From Streptomyces diastatochromogenes (GTDB lineage Bacteria; Actinomycetota; Actinomycetes; Streptomycetales; Streptomycetaceae), in assembly GCF_002242805.1 (NCBI RefSeq), contig NZ_MCGQ01000038.1, positions 62,001 through 126,000 of the forward strand: a stretch of 64,000 nucleotides of DNA, given 5' to 3'. This document shows, one piece after another, positions 18,040 to 26,605 of this stretch. Numbering within the stretch: position 1 is the first letter of the stretch; each line of letters begins with the position of its first letter. Under the pieces are notes generated by a model. The model was not told the DNA's origin, searched no databases, and saw only the letters and a list, made by a program, of their open reading frames with translations. The position numbers and the translations under genes were made by a program.

Positions 18040-18711
18040 TTGCCTATAGGTCCCATTCCGGTGCCGCTGGATCTGAAACTGGCGCCTGCCAAGTTCGGCA
18101 CGTTCCGACGGATACGACGTGTCTGGCGTTCGAGGAAGGCCCTGAAGGGTGTCACCCAGTGGGTGATCGACTGGGGCGTGCCCATGGCGGTCGGGGCGGG
18201 ACTTCTGTACTTCTACGCCGCTCGGTCCGCATCCCCCAGCAGGGTCTACAAGACCTTCGCCCTCATCGATCCGCCGCATGGCGCACTTCTGTGGACCGCG
18301 TCCCTGATCGGTTGGCTTCTGGTGCCTGCCATCATCGGTGGGTTCGCAGGTCATGTGATCGCCACCCGTATCAGCAGCGCCAAGTCGATCTCCACGGAGA
18401 CGCTGTTCCGGCAGCGAAAGCTGGGGCAGCGTATCCGGCCTCCGGGGCTGATCGACGACCTGCGGCGGTACTTCCACGGTCCCGTCGCCCAGCAGTATTT
18501 TGTCGACATGTGGGTGCGCGTCGCCCACCGGAACGACTGGGACCGAGCCCAGGACCACTGGGAGGTCTTCATCAGGGACATGGTCTCCACGCAGCAGTAC
18601 GCCCACCTGGACCGTCACGAGTGCCTTCGGCAGGCTCAGGGGACGGCCCGTCTCGCGCTGGCGGTGACCGCACGCGTGGGTCAGTGCATCGTGTGTGAAA
18701 GGCGGCGATGA
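18040..18711 (+). CDS. Membrane protein of unknown function, possibly DUF6313-like
   Basis: A 223-residue protein with two hydrophobic segments (about residues 45-62, VPMAVGAGLLYFYAA, and 85-110, LIGWLLVPAIIGGFAGHVIA) and a charged cytoplasmic C-terminal half. The arrangement resembles streptomycete DUF6313 proteins, but I cannot confirm it. A TTG start at 18040 is proposed because GGGGGAG (18029-18035) sits at the right distance; in-frame starts further up lack a ribosome site. It is coupled to the next gene by an ATGA overlap at 18708-18711. Base composition is slightly less GC-biased than that of its neighbours. Confidence 0.65.
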   Translation: MPIGPIPVPLDLKLAPAKFGTFRRIRRVWRSRKALKGVTQWVIDWGVPMAVGAGLLYFYAARSASPSRVYKTFALIDPPHGALLWTASLIGWLLVPAIIGGFAGHVIATRISSAKSISTETLFRQRKLGQRIRPPGLIDDLRRYFHGPVAQQYFVDMWVRVAHRNDWDRAQDHWEVFIRDMVSTQQYAHLDRHECLRQAQGTARLALAVTARVGQCIVCERRR

Positions 18712-19085
18712 CGGTGCGATCCGAGGACGCGGTCGAAATCGTGCGGGCGTCCCTTGCCCTCGCCTTTCCCGGCGCGTCGGTCGACGCCCTGGCCAGGGCT
18801 GCGGAGCACTTGCTGCGCTGGGGGGCGGAGGGCGCGGCCGAGCACATCACGCCTGAGCTGTCCGAGCGGATGCTGGAAGACCTCATGTTCCTGAGTGACT
18901 TCCAGCCGGGGGAGTATCGTCCCGCAGAGCCCGAGCGGCGCCGGCCCCAGGCGGCCCCATACCGTACCTGGTCCCGTCCTGATCAGGCCGAAGACGAGTA
19001 CCCCTTCCGGAGACGGCCACCCGACCCCGACGACGGGACCACCCGACGACGGGACCCCGGCGGCCCCCAGCCCAGCGCCGGTTGA
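18708..19085 (+). CDS. Small hypothetical protein coupled to membrane gene
   Basis: A 125-residue soluble protein. The first 65 residues look helical and folded (SEDAVEIVRASLALAFPG...LLRWGAEGAAEHITPEL), and the rest is an Arg/Pro/Asp-rich, probably disordered tail. I recognise no family. The ATG overlaps the upstream stop by 4 bp, so the two proteins probably work together, perhaps as membrane protein plus cytoplasmic partner. A perfect 13-bp stem terminator follows. Confidence 0.65.
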   Translation: MTVRSEDAVEIVRASLALAFPGASVDALARAAEHLLRWGAEGAAEHITPELSERMLEDLMFLSDFQPGEYRPAEPERRRPQAAPYRTWSRPDQAEDEYPFRRRPPDPDDGTTRRRDPGGPQPSAG

Positions 19086-19090
19086 CCGGC

Positions 19091-19119
19091 CCGTGTGCAA
19101 CGGCGCCCGTTGCACACGG
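19091..19119. terminator. Bidirectional terminator between convergent genes
   Basis: Perfect 13-bp inverted repeat CCGTGTGCAACGG (19091-19103) and CCGTTGCACACGG (19107-19119) with a 3-nt loop, located in the 42-bp gap between the hypothetical gene and the GH74 gene. It can serve both strands. Confidence 0.9.
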
Positions 19120-19127
19120 ACAGTCGG

Positions 19128-21794
19128 TCAGGCCACCGTGCAGGTCTGGTCACCCAGCCTGAACGACGTCGGTTTCGGGTTCGACCCCGTCCAGCTCCCG
19201 GTGAACCCGAAGCTCACGGACGAGCCGGCCGCCACGTTGGCGTTCCAGTTCAGGTTCTTCGCGGTCACCGCCGTGCCCGACTGGGTGTAGTCGGCGTTCC
19301 ACAGCTGCGTGATCTTCTGGCCGTCGGCGAAGGACCAGCCGAGTGACCAGCCGGTCCAGGCGGTTGAGCCGGTGTTGGCGAGCTGCACGTCCGCCTGGAA
19401 GCCGCCCGACCACTGGTTCGTGATCTTGTACGTCACCATGCAGGCGCCGGTGGGCGTCGGTGTCGGGTCGGTGCCGCCACCCCCGCCGTCACCGCCGCCG
19501 GTGTCGGAGGTGTCGCCGTAGATGACCCCCCGGCCGTTGGTCGAGACGTACACGCGGCCGTACACCCGCGGGTCGCCCGTGATCGCCGCGCCCGTCCAAC
19601 CCCACTGGTGGGCATCGTCGTTGATGCGGGTCCAGGTCGCGCCCTTGTCGGTGGAGCGGAAGATCCCGCGTACGCCACCGATCTTCGCGCTGGAGTAGAG
19701 GGTCTGGTACGACGCCCCGCTCGCCGCCTTGCCGAAGCCGATGGTGTCGGCCTGGTCGACGCCCCCGAGCTTGGTGAAGCTCGCGCCGCTGTCCGTGGAG
19801 TGCCACAAGCCGTACGCCCCGTCGGTCGCACCGCCCGCCAGCCACACGTCACCCTTCGTGCCGGGCAGCGCCTTGAAGCGCACGCTGCCGCCGCTGGGGA
19901 GACCGGTCGCGGAGGACGCCGTGAAGGTCGCCCCGCCGTCCGTACTCACGTAGAACTTGCCGGACTTGAAGCCGTAGAAGGTCTTCGGGTCGACCCGGTC
20001 CGACTCGACGACCGCGCCGGACGGGATGCCGCTCGACGCCGACCAGGACGAGCCGAAGCCGGTGGTGTACTGCACGCCCGTACCCGCCGGGCTCCACACG
20101 AAGCGGCTGCCGTCCGCGGCCGCCGCCACCGTGCCGCCGCCCGAGACGCCCGAAGGGTCCGTCCCCGCGAACCAGTTGGCGCCGTTGTCCGTCGAGAACG
20201 CGATGTGCGGGCCGGAGTCCAGGTTGCCGACGCGGACCACCGTGTTCGGGTTGGTCTCGGCGAAGTCCAGGCTGGTGGTCGTGGTGAAGGTGGGGGAGGT
20301 GTACATCATCGACGGGACCTTGGTGAGGTCCGTGTGGCGGAAGCCGCCGATGTCGCCGAGGGCGCTGAAGAGCTGGGCGCCGCCGGACGGGGGAGCGGCC
20401 AGGTCGTTGACCGCGGTCTCCTCCAGGCCCTGCACCATCGGCTTGACCGTGAACTGGCCGCCGCTGTCCCAGTTGTCCAGGTTCTCGGTGCCGTAGAGCG
20501 TGGCGCCCGTCCCGTACATCATGCGGGAGGAGTTGAACGGGTCGATCTCCAGGGACTCCGTCATCCAGCCCAGTTTCGGGGTCTGTTCGGGCGGGGACGG
20601 GTTCGCGCCGAACGTGAGCCAGGGGGAGGTGGAGACGTCGACCGTGTAGCGGTTCGAGCGGTTGGGGTACGAGGAGTAGTCCCAGGCCTTGGTCCAGGTC
20701 GCGCCGCTGTCCGTCGAGCGGAAGATCTGGGTGTCCGGCCACCAGGAACTGTACGCGGTCGCCATGAGGGTGGACGGGTGCTGACGGTCGACCGTCAGGC
20801 CGCTGAAGCCGTAGTAGGTGTCGGCCTCCGCCACCGGGCTGATGTTGGTCCAGGTGCCGGTCGCGGTCGCGTACCGCCACAGCTGGCCCTTGCCGCCGTC
20901 GTACGGGCCACCCTTGTCACTGTATGCGATGTACAGAATCCCGTTCTTCGCATCCAGTACGCCCCTGTGCGGCAGATAGCCGGTGGGCTGGCCGGCCACC
21001 CGCTGCCAGGTCGCGCCCGCGTCCGTCGACCGGTACACCGCGTTGTCCTTGTCGGCGACCCCGACGTAGATCGTCTTCGTCGCGCTGCCCGACGTCCCCG
21101 TCGACTCGTCGAACGTGACCCAGACGATCCCCTGGTTGTCGCTGGCGTACCCGGTCGAATCGCTCGGATCCTGCTGGTAGTTGCCCGGATCGGGGAAGCC
21201 GGTCACCTGCGACCAGGTCACCCCGGAGTCCGTCGACCGCCACAGGCCCTTGCCGCTGGGCGCCCCCAGATACAGCACGCTGTCCTTGTTCGGGTCGATC
21301 GCGAGGCGCTCGCCCATGCCCCGGCCGGGCATGTTGCCGCCCAGCTTGAACGGCAGATCCGTCTTCTGCCAGCTCGCGCCCCGGTCGGCGGAGCGCAGCA
21401 CCGCGCCGTTCCCGGGGTCCCAGCTGTTGGTGTACGTGCCGACCGCCGCGTACACCTTGTTCGGGTCGGCGGAGTCCGAGGCCAGGCTGACGACTCCGGT
21501 GTGGCCCCAGTCGTTCCAGCCGACCGGGTCCAGCAGCGGGGTCCAGGTCTTCGACGCCTCCTGCCAGCGGTAGGCGCCGCCGATGTCGGTACGGGCGTAG
21601 ATCAGGTTCTTCTCGGACCGGTTGAACACGATCCCGGGGACGAAGCCGCCGCCGTCGATCCGGGCGTTCTTCCAGGTGTACGTGTCGGCGGCGAGGGTCA
21701 CCTTGGCGGTGGAGGTGGCCAGTGCGGGCGGAGTGCCGACGAGCAGACCGGCGGCCAGCGCCAGCACGGCGGTGAGGATGCGGGTTCTTCGCAC
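19128..21794 (-). CDS. Secreted xyloglucanase, GH74 with C-terminal CBM2
   Basis: An 888-residue exported endo-xyloglucanase. A Sec signal (residues 1-26, ending ALA) is followed by the GH74 double seven-bladed propeller (about 35-745), with the typical entry NARIDGGGFVPGIVF and many BNR-like blades (STDSGATWTKAWD, STDKGATW). A Gly/Pro/Thr linker (about 746-780) leads to a family 2 carbohydrate-binding module (about 783-888) with two CBM2 cysteines and surface tryptophans. It cleaves xyloglucan and related beta-1,4-glucans at the plant cell wall. The GTG start has AGGAAGGA upstream. It lies 96 bp downstream of the GH48 gene on the same strand and may be co-expressed through or despite a hairpin in the gap. 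Confidence 0.95.
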   Translation of the reverse strand: MRRTRILTAVLALAAGLLVGTPPALATSTAKVTLAADTYTWKNARIDGGGFVPGIVFNRSEKNLIYARTDIGGAYRWQEASKTWTPLLDPVGWNDWGHTGVVSLASDSADPNKVYAAVGTYTNSWDPGNGAVLRSADRGASWQKTDLPFKLGGNMPGRGMGERLAIDPNKDSVLYLGAPSGKGLWRSTDSGVTWSQVTGFPDPGNYQQDPSDSTGYASDNQGIVWVTFDESTGTSGSATKTIYVGVADKDNAVYRSTDAGATWQRVAGQPTGYLPHRGVLDAKNGILYIAYSDKGGPYDGGKGQLWRYATATGTWTNISPVAEADTYYGFSGLTVDRQHPSTLMATAYSSWWPDTQIFRSTDSGATWTKAWDYSSYPNRSNRYTVDVSTSPWLTFGANPSPPEQTPKLGWMTESLEIDPFNSSRMMYGTGATLYGTENLDNWDSGGQFTVKPMVQGLEETAVNDLAAPPSGGAQLFSALGDIGGFRHTDLTKVPSMMYTSPTFTTTTSLDFAETNPNTVVRVGNLDSGPHIAFSTDNGANWFAGTDPSGVSGGGTVAAAADGSRFVWSPAGTGVQYTTGFGSSWSASSGIPSGAVVESDRVDPKTFYGFKSGKFYVSTDGGATFTASSATGLPSGGSVRFKALPGTKGDVWLAGGATDGAYGLWHSTDSGASFTKLGGVDQADTIGFGKAASGASYQTLYSSAKIGGVRGIFRSTDKGATWTRINDDAHQWGWTGAAITGDPRVYGRVYVSTNGRGVIYGDTSDTGGGDGGGGGTDPTPTPTGACMVTYKITNQWSGGFQADVQLANTGSTAWTGWSLGWSFADGQKITQLWNADYTQSGTAVTAKNLNWNANVAAGSSVSFGFTGSWTGSNPKPTSFRLGDQTCTVA

Positions 21795-21829
21795 GGTGGG
21801 GTCCTTCCTCGAGGGGAACGCGCGACGAC

Positions 21830-21862
21830 CGGGCGGCCCCCAGTGCGGGTGGGGACCGCCCG
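21830..21862 (-). terminator. Hairpin between GH48 and GH74 genes
   Basis: Inverted repeat CGGGCGGCCCC (21830-21840) with GGGGaCCGCCCG (21851-21862), eleven pairs with one bulged A and a 10-nt loop, in the gap downstream of GH48. It could terminate or attenuate transcription, lowering GH74 relative to GH48. Confidence 0.6.
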
Positions 21863-21890
21863 TCGCGGTACACGGAGCCTCAGCGGGGGT

Positions 21891-24806
21891 TTATTCGAGT
21901 AGCTCCGCGTACGAGCCCATGGCCAGGGCGATGTCCGCCTCGGCCCAGAAGCGGTGGTACGTGAACACGGGCGCGGCGCCGCCCTTGAGGTAGGCCTCGA
22001 TCTTCGACCAGGCCGGGTCGTTCTTGTAGAGGGACCGGATCGAGGAGAACGTCGAGGACGAGTTGATCGCGTCGCCGTTCGGCATCGTGCCGCTCCAGCC
22101 GCTCGGCACGTACACGCTGTCCCCGAACCTGCTGTAGTCGCTGCGGGTCTCGGGGACCGCGATGCCGAGGCTGTCCTGGTAGTTGGCCCACATGCCGTCC
22201 AGCAGCGCCTTCGCCGTCGACTTCGCCGTCGCGTCACCGGACTTGGCGGCGTAGTAGGTGAGCGTCTTGGCGTAGGCGGCCGTCACGCCGACGTCGTTCG
22301 TGTAGTCGGCGACCGTGACGTGCAGTCCGCTGTTGCCGCCGGGGCTCGACGCGTTCCAGGTGTCGGGCTGGCCCGACCACTGGAGGGTGGAGGGGATCCG
22401 GTAGGTGCCGTCCGGGTTGATCGTGGTCTTGGACAGCGCCCACTTCACCCACTTGTCGAGGACCGCCTTCGCGGTGGCGTTCCCGGTCTGCTGGTAGTAC
22501 TCGGCGACCCGCTCCATCGACCAGGCCTGGAACCCGAACCACTGGTTGGAGGGCGGGTCGTGGTAGACGGGCTGCCAGTCGTAGTACATGCCGTAGAACG
22601 TCGGCGTGCCCGCGGGCGGGGTGGCGTACCGGCCCTGCCAGCTGTTGGTCGCGCCGCCCGCGATCGCGCCCTCGGACGACTGCAGCCACTGGTAGAACTC
22701 CAGCTGCCGCTGCAGCGACTTGCCCCAGTCGGCGGCGCCGGTCGCCGACTTCGGCTTCAGGTCGGCGTAGGAGCTGAGCGCGTACGCCGCAAGGGGGTTC
22801 TGGTAGCCGCCGTGGACATGGCTGGAGCCGATGCGCCAGGCCCAGCCGGCGCTGGTGTCGGTGGCGCCGCCCCAGGCGTAGTACCAGGACAGCAGGTAGT
22901 GCGAGGCGTCCTTGCCGGTGCCGGCCGGGCAGGACGAGGCCCCCACACAGTTGCCGATCTTCTTGAAGTACTTGTCGTACATCGCGTACCGCAGGTAGTC
23001 GCCCATCTTCGCGGCCTTGGCGACCGTCGCGGACACGTCACCGCCCTTGCCCTGTCCCTTCGCCCACACGTCCGCCCAGTACGCGGCCTGCACCGCGCGC
23101 GCGTCCGCGTCCGGGGCGTCCGTGTACTTCCACTGCTTGGCGTAGGAGGAGTCGCCGGTGAACAGGTCCAGGTAGCCGTTGGTGCCGCCGTACTTGAAGG
23201 CGTCGCAGGTCGGCTGCGGGACGGTCTCCCAGACCGACTCCTGCGGACCGCGCTGGAAGGTGTTGATGTACGACGGCCCGGTGGCCGTCGGCCCCGCCTC
23301 GCACTTGCCGGGCTCGTTGCCGTAGCCGTAGACGTTGTCGACGTCCTGGATCCAGTGCATGCCGTAGACGTCGTCCGTGCCGTAGGCCGACTTCAGCTCG
23401 CCGGCGATCGGATCCGATCCGACCGACACCGACGTGTCCAGCTTCGCCGGATACTCGTTCGGCGTGTCCAGCTCCGGCGCGTACGTCGCCGGCTTCGAGG
23501 CGTTGTAGAAGGAGTTGGTCGGCTGGTCGGCGTGGGTCGGGATCATGTACTTCTCCATGAGGTCCCACGCGCCGTTGAACTTCGACCAGTCACCGGTGAC
23601 CTTGCCGTACATGGCCTGCAGCCAGAGAAGGTAGCTGTACGCCTCCGACGTGGTCTCGTGGCCCTGGTCCGGGGCCTCGACGATCAGCGTCTCCACCGAG
23701 TGGTAGGGGATGCCCTCGGGGGAGAAGTAGCCGTTCGCCGGGTTGGTGATCTTCCCGTACAGGTCCAGGAAGCGGGCGTCGTACGCCTTCGTCGCCGCCA
23801 GCTCGGTCACCGTGACCGTGGCCTTGGTGTGGCCGGTCGCCGAGGCGGTGAAGGTGGCGCTCCCGGTGCCGGAGGCGTCGGCCGTGATGGTCACCGGCTG
23901 CGCGGTGCTCCAGTTCGACGGGGTGAAGGTCAGCGAGGAGCCTCCGGTGACGGACAGCCCCGTGTTGCCGTCCGTGCGGGCCACGCTCACCGTCACACTG
24001 GCGCTCGGCTGCGTCGACAGCTTCACCGAGAACGAGCCCGTCCTGCCCTGCTGGATGCCCAGCTGGGCCGGCGTCGCCACGACGGCCGGTCCCGAGGCGA
24101 CCGTGATGCCGACCGGTGTGGACTCGGCGGAGGCGCCGAGGCTGTCGTACGCCTTCGCTACCAGCGAATGACTGCCCACGGCCAAGCTGGAGACCGAGAG
24201 CGAGTACGGCGCGCTCGTGTCGGTGCCCAGCAGCGTGGTGTCGTCGTAGAACTCCACCTTGCTGATCGTCGCGTTGTCGGCCGCCGCCGCGGTCGCCGCG
24301 AGCGGCACCGCGTCCCCCTGCGTGTAGACCGCGCCCGCGCCGGGGCTGGTCAGCACGGTGACCGGCGGCTGGTGCGCGCCGGCGCAGGTGGTGCCGTTGA
24401 CCGCGAAGGAGGCGGGGGCGGTGTTGGCGCCGCTGTAGGTGAACTGCGCCCCCGTGGAGACCGCGGCTCCGGCGGCGATCGTGCCGTTGTACGAGGCGTT
24501 CTGCACGGTGACGGTCTGGCCGGACTGGGACCAGGTGCCGTTCCAGCCGTTCGTCAGCTTCTGGTTGCCCGTGTAGCCGTAGGTCAGGGTCCAGCCGTCG
24601 ATCGCGGCCGTGCCGCGGTTGGTGATCGTGAGGTCGGCCGTGAAGCCGGAACCCCAGTCGTTCGTCTTGTAGTCGACGCTGCACTGAACGGTCGCCGCCT
24701 GCGCGGCGGTCGTGCCGGTGGCGAGCATCGTCAGGGGCAGGGCGAGCGCGGCCAGTGCGGCGGTCCACCACCGCCGCACGGCTCTGCGTCTGCGTCCGGG
24801 ATCCAT
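21891..24806 (-). CDS. Secreted reducing-end exocellulase, GH48 with N-terminal CBM2
   Basis: A 971-residue processive cellobiohydrolase acting from cellulose reducing ends. Order: signal peptide (1-38, ending AQAA), CBM2 (about 40-145), a bacterial Ig-like domain (about 147-238), a second beta-sandwich module (about 240-340) and the GH48 catalytic domain (about 343-971). The catalytic acid region [15 protein letters not shown], the substrate-tunnel motif [16 protein letters not shown] and the terminal [15 protein letters not shown] are intact. It is divergent from the GH5-GH6 genes over a 262-bp spacer with a perfect CebR box, so cellobiose-responsive induction is likely. It complements GH6, which attacks from the opposite chain end. 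Confidence 0.96.
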   Translation of the reverse strand: MDPGRRRRAVRRWWTAALAALALPLTMLATGTTAAQAATVQCSVDYKTNDWGSGFTADLTITNRGTAAIDGWTLTYGYTGNQKLTNGWNGTWSQSGQTVTVQNASYNGTIAAGAAVSTGAQFTYSGANTAPASFAVNGTTCAGAHQPPVTVLTSPGAGAVYTQGDAVPLAATAAAADNATISKVEFYDDTTLLGTDTSAPYSLSVSSLAVGSHSLVAKAYDSLGASAESTPVGITVASGPAVVATPAQLGIQQGRTGSFSVKLSTQPSASVTVSVARTDGNTGLSVTGGSSLTFTPSNWSTAQPVTITADASGTGSATFTASATGHTKATVTVTELAATKAYDARFLDLYGKITNPANGYFSPEGIPYHSVETLIVEAPDQGHETTSEAYSYLLWLQAMYGKVTGDWSKFNGAWDLMEKYMIPTHADQPTNSFYNASKPATYAPELDTPNEYPAKLDTSVSVGSDPIAGELKSAYGTDDVYGMHWIQDVDNVYGYGNEPGKCEAGPTATGPSYINTFQRGPQESVWETVPQPTCDAFKYGGTNGYLDLFTGDSSYAKQWKYTDAPDADARAVQAAYWADVWAKGQGKGGDVSATVAKAAKMGDYLRYAMYDKYFKKIGNCVGASSCPAGTGKDASHYLLSWYYAWGGATDTSAGWAWRIGSSHVHGGYQNPLAAYALSSYADLKPKSATGAADWGKSLQRQLEFYQWLQSSEGAIAGGATNSWQGRYATPPAGTPTFYGMYYDWQPVYHDPPSNQWFGFQAWSMERVAEYYQQTGNATAKAVLDKWVKWALSKTTINPDGTYRIPSTLQWSGQPDTWNASSPGGNSGLHVTVADYTNDVGVTAAYAKTLTYYAAKSGDATAKSTAKALLDGMWANYQDSLGIAVPETRSDYSRFGDSVYVPSGWSGTMPNGDAINSSSTFSSIRSLYKNDPAWSKIEAYLKGGAAPVFTYHRFWAEADIALAMGSYAELLE

Positions 24807-24862
24807 GTGCTGGTTCCTCCTTGCGGGCTTGCGGCTCGGGAAGAAGTCAAGGCTTGAACCAG

Positions 24863-24876
24863 TGGGAGCGCTCCCA
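24863..24876. promoter_or_regulatory. CebR operator (cellobiose-responsive)
   Basis: TGGGAGCGCTCCCA, a perfect 14-bp palindrome identical to the CebR (LacI-family) consensus of Streptomyces, lies 57 bp upstream of the GH48 start. In the known system CebR represses cellulase and uptake genes until cellobiose or cellotriose is present. Confidence 0.93.
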
Positions 24877-25006
24877 TAGTGAGGATGGGGGTGAGGACGG
24901 TCAAGGTGCTTGAAGAGTCGAAAAGATTCGACGGATCCGGTTGAGGAAAAGTCAAGCGCCGCGTATGGGCATTCAAGCCACTTGGCGCTACCTTCCTTCG
25001 CACCAG

Positions 25007-25020
25007 TGGGAGCGATTCCG
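25007..25020. promoter_or_regulatory. Degenerate CebR-like site upstream of GH5
   Basis: TGGGAGCGATTCCG keeps the left half of the CebR box and a weaker right half. It is 49 bp upstream of the GH5 start codon, placed to control the GH5-GH6 promoter. Lower affinity than the perfect site is expected. Confidence 0.7.
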
Positions 25021-25068
25021 TTCAGTCGACGCGTCCGTCACGACGCGCCAAGCTGCAAGGAGTCGCTC

Positions 25069-26544
25069 ATGCGACACCCCCCGCGTTCAGTACTTTTAGC
25101 CGTCGCCGGTGCGGTCGCGCTCCTCGGGAGCGTGGTCGTCCCGGTGGTCACGGCCCAGGGAGCCACGCCCGCCTGCACGGTGGAGTACGCCGTCACCAGC
25201 CAGTGGGACACCGGCTTCCAGGGATCCGTGAAGATCACCAACAACCGGTCCGCGCTGAGCAGTTGGCAGCTCACCTTCGACTTCGCGGGCGGCCAGAAGG
25301 TCACCCAGGGCTGGAACGCCAAGTGGTCCCAGTCCGGTACGACCGTGACGGCCGCCAACGAAAGCTGGAACGGCTCCCTCGGCTCCGGCGCGAGCGTCAG
25401 CGCCGGGTTCCTCGGCTCCTGGTCGGGGAGCAACGCCGTACCGACGACGTTCAAGCTCAACGGCACCACGTGCAACGTGGATTCCGACCCGACGACACCC
25501 CCGCCGACCGATCCGCCCCCGTCCACCGGCACCGCGCCCGCCCTGCACGTCTCGGGCACCAAGCTCGTGGACGCGGCCGGCAAGACCCACCGCCTGCTCG
25601 GCGTGAACCGCTCCGGCGGCGAGTTCATGTGCGTGCAGGGTTACGGCATCTGGGACGGCCCGGTGGACGACGCGGCGATCAAGGCGATCGCCGACTGGAA
25701 GGCCAACGCCGTCCGCATCCCGCTCAACGAGGAGTGCTGGCTGGGCCTTTCCAACATCAAGCCCGAGTACGGCGGCACGAACTACATCAACGCCGTGAAG
25801 GAGCTGGTGGCCCGCGTCGAGGCGCACGGCATGACGCCGATCCTCGAAATGCACTGGTCCTACGGCCAGTACACCGGCAACTCGGCCGGCTGCTCCGACG
25901 TACACGCCACCTGCCAGAAGCCGATGCCCGACCTGCAGTACGCACCGTCCTTCTGGGCGTCGGTGGCCGGCACCTTCAAGGACGACCCGGCGGCCGTGTT
26001 CGACCTGTTCAACGAGCCCTATCCGGACCGGGCGACCTCCAGCACGACGGACGCCTGGAAGTGCTGGCGGGACGGCGGCACCTGCCCCGGGATCTCGTAC
26101 GAGGTCGCCGGTGTGCAGGATCTTGTCGACAGTATCCGCGGCGCCGGGGCGAAGAACGTCATCATGGCCGGCGGGCTCGCGTACTCGAACGACCTGAGCC
26201 AGTGGCTGACGTACAAGCCCACCGACCCGACGGGCAATCTCGCCGCCGCCTACCACGTCTACAACTTCAACACCTGCGCGAGCGAGAGCTGCTGGAACTC
26301 CACGCTCGCCCCCGTCGCGGCCCAAGTACCGCTGGTCGCCGGGGAGATCGGCGAGAACACCTGCTCGCACGGGTTCGTCGACCAGGTCATGAAGTGGTTC
26401 GACGACCGGGGCCTGTCCTACCTCGGCTGGACCTGGAACACCTGGGACTGCTCCTCCGGCCCGTCCCTGATCTCCGCCTACGACGGGACACCCACCGCGT
26501 ACGGCATCGGGCTGCGTGACCATCTGCGCGCCCTCAACCCGTAA
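25069..26544 (+). CDS. Secreted endoglucanase-type GH5 with N-terminal CBM2
   Basis: A 491-residue exported cellulase. A signal peptide (1-32, ending AQGA), CBM2 (about 34-138), a Pro/Thr linker (140-162) and a GH5 TIM barrel (about 165-491) are visible. The acid/base glutamate is in FDLFNEPYPD and the nucleophile in VAGEIGENT. Cysteine-rich loops (EFMCVQ, NEECW, CSDVHATC) suggest disulfides. The ATG at 25069 follows AAGGAG. Codon 10 (25096-25098) is TTA, in the signal peptide, so translation may require the bldA tRNA. GH6 follows after 61 bp, probably in one transcript. Confidence 0.94.
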   Translation: MRHPPRSVLLAVAGAVALLGSVVVPVVTAQGATPACTVEYAVTSQWDTGFQGSVKITNNRSALSSWQLTFDFAGGQKVTQGWNAKWSQSGTTVTAANESWNGSLGSGASVSAGFLGSWSGSNAVPTTFKLNGTTCNVDSDPTTPPPTDPPPSTGTAPALHVSGTKLVDAAGKTHRLLGVNRSGGEFMCVQGYGIWDGPVDDAAIKAIADWKANAVRIPLNEECWLGLSNIKPEYGGTNYINAVKELVARVEAHGMTPILEMHWSYGQYTGNSAGCSDVHATCQKPMPDLQYAPSFWASVAGTFKDDPAAVFDLFNEPYPDRATSSTTDAWKCWRDGGTCPGISYEVAGVQDLVDSIRGAGAKNVIMAGGLAYSNDLSQWLTYKPTDPTGNLAAAYHVYNFNTCASESCWNSTLAPVAAQVPLVAGEIGENTCSHGFVDQVMKWFDDRGLSYLGWTWNTWDCSSGPSLISAYDGTPTAYGIGLRDHLRALNP

Positions 26545-26567
26545 GCCCCGCACAGGACTCTCGGAAG

Positions 26568-26589
26568 CCTCACGGAAGCCTCACGGAAG
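26568..26589. repeat. Tandem 11-bp repeat between GH5 and GH6
   Basis: CCTCACGGAAG occurs twice in tandem (26568-26578 and 26579-26589), with a third partial copy just upstream, in the 61-bp spacer before the GH6 ribosome site. It could influence message structure or stability; no regulator is recognised. Confidence 0.65.
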
Positions 26590-26605
26590 AAGGAAACCCG
26601 CACTC

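Noticed and set aside
21954-24857. Long open frame antisense to the GH48 gene
   Set aside because: It mirrors the codon structure of a clearly functional GH48, with Arg/Val/Gly-rich low-complexity sequence and no domain. Such frames are expected in high-GC DNA. The same holds for antisense frames over 14963-17584 and 41493-45983.
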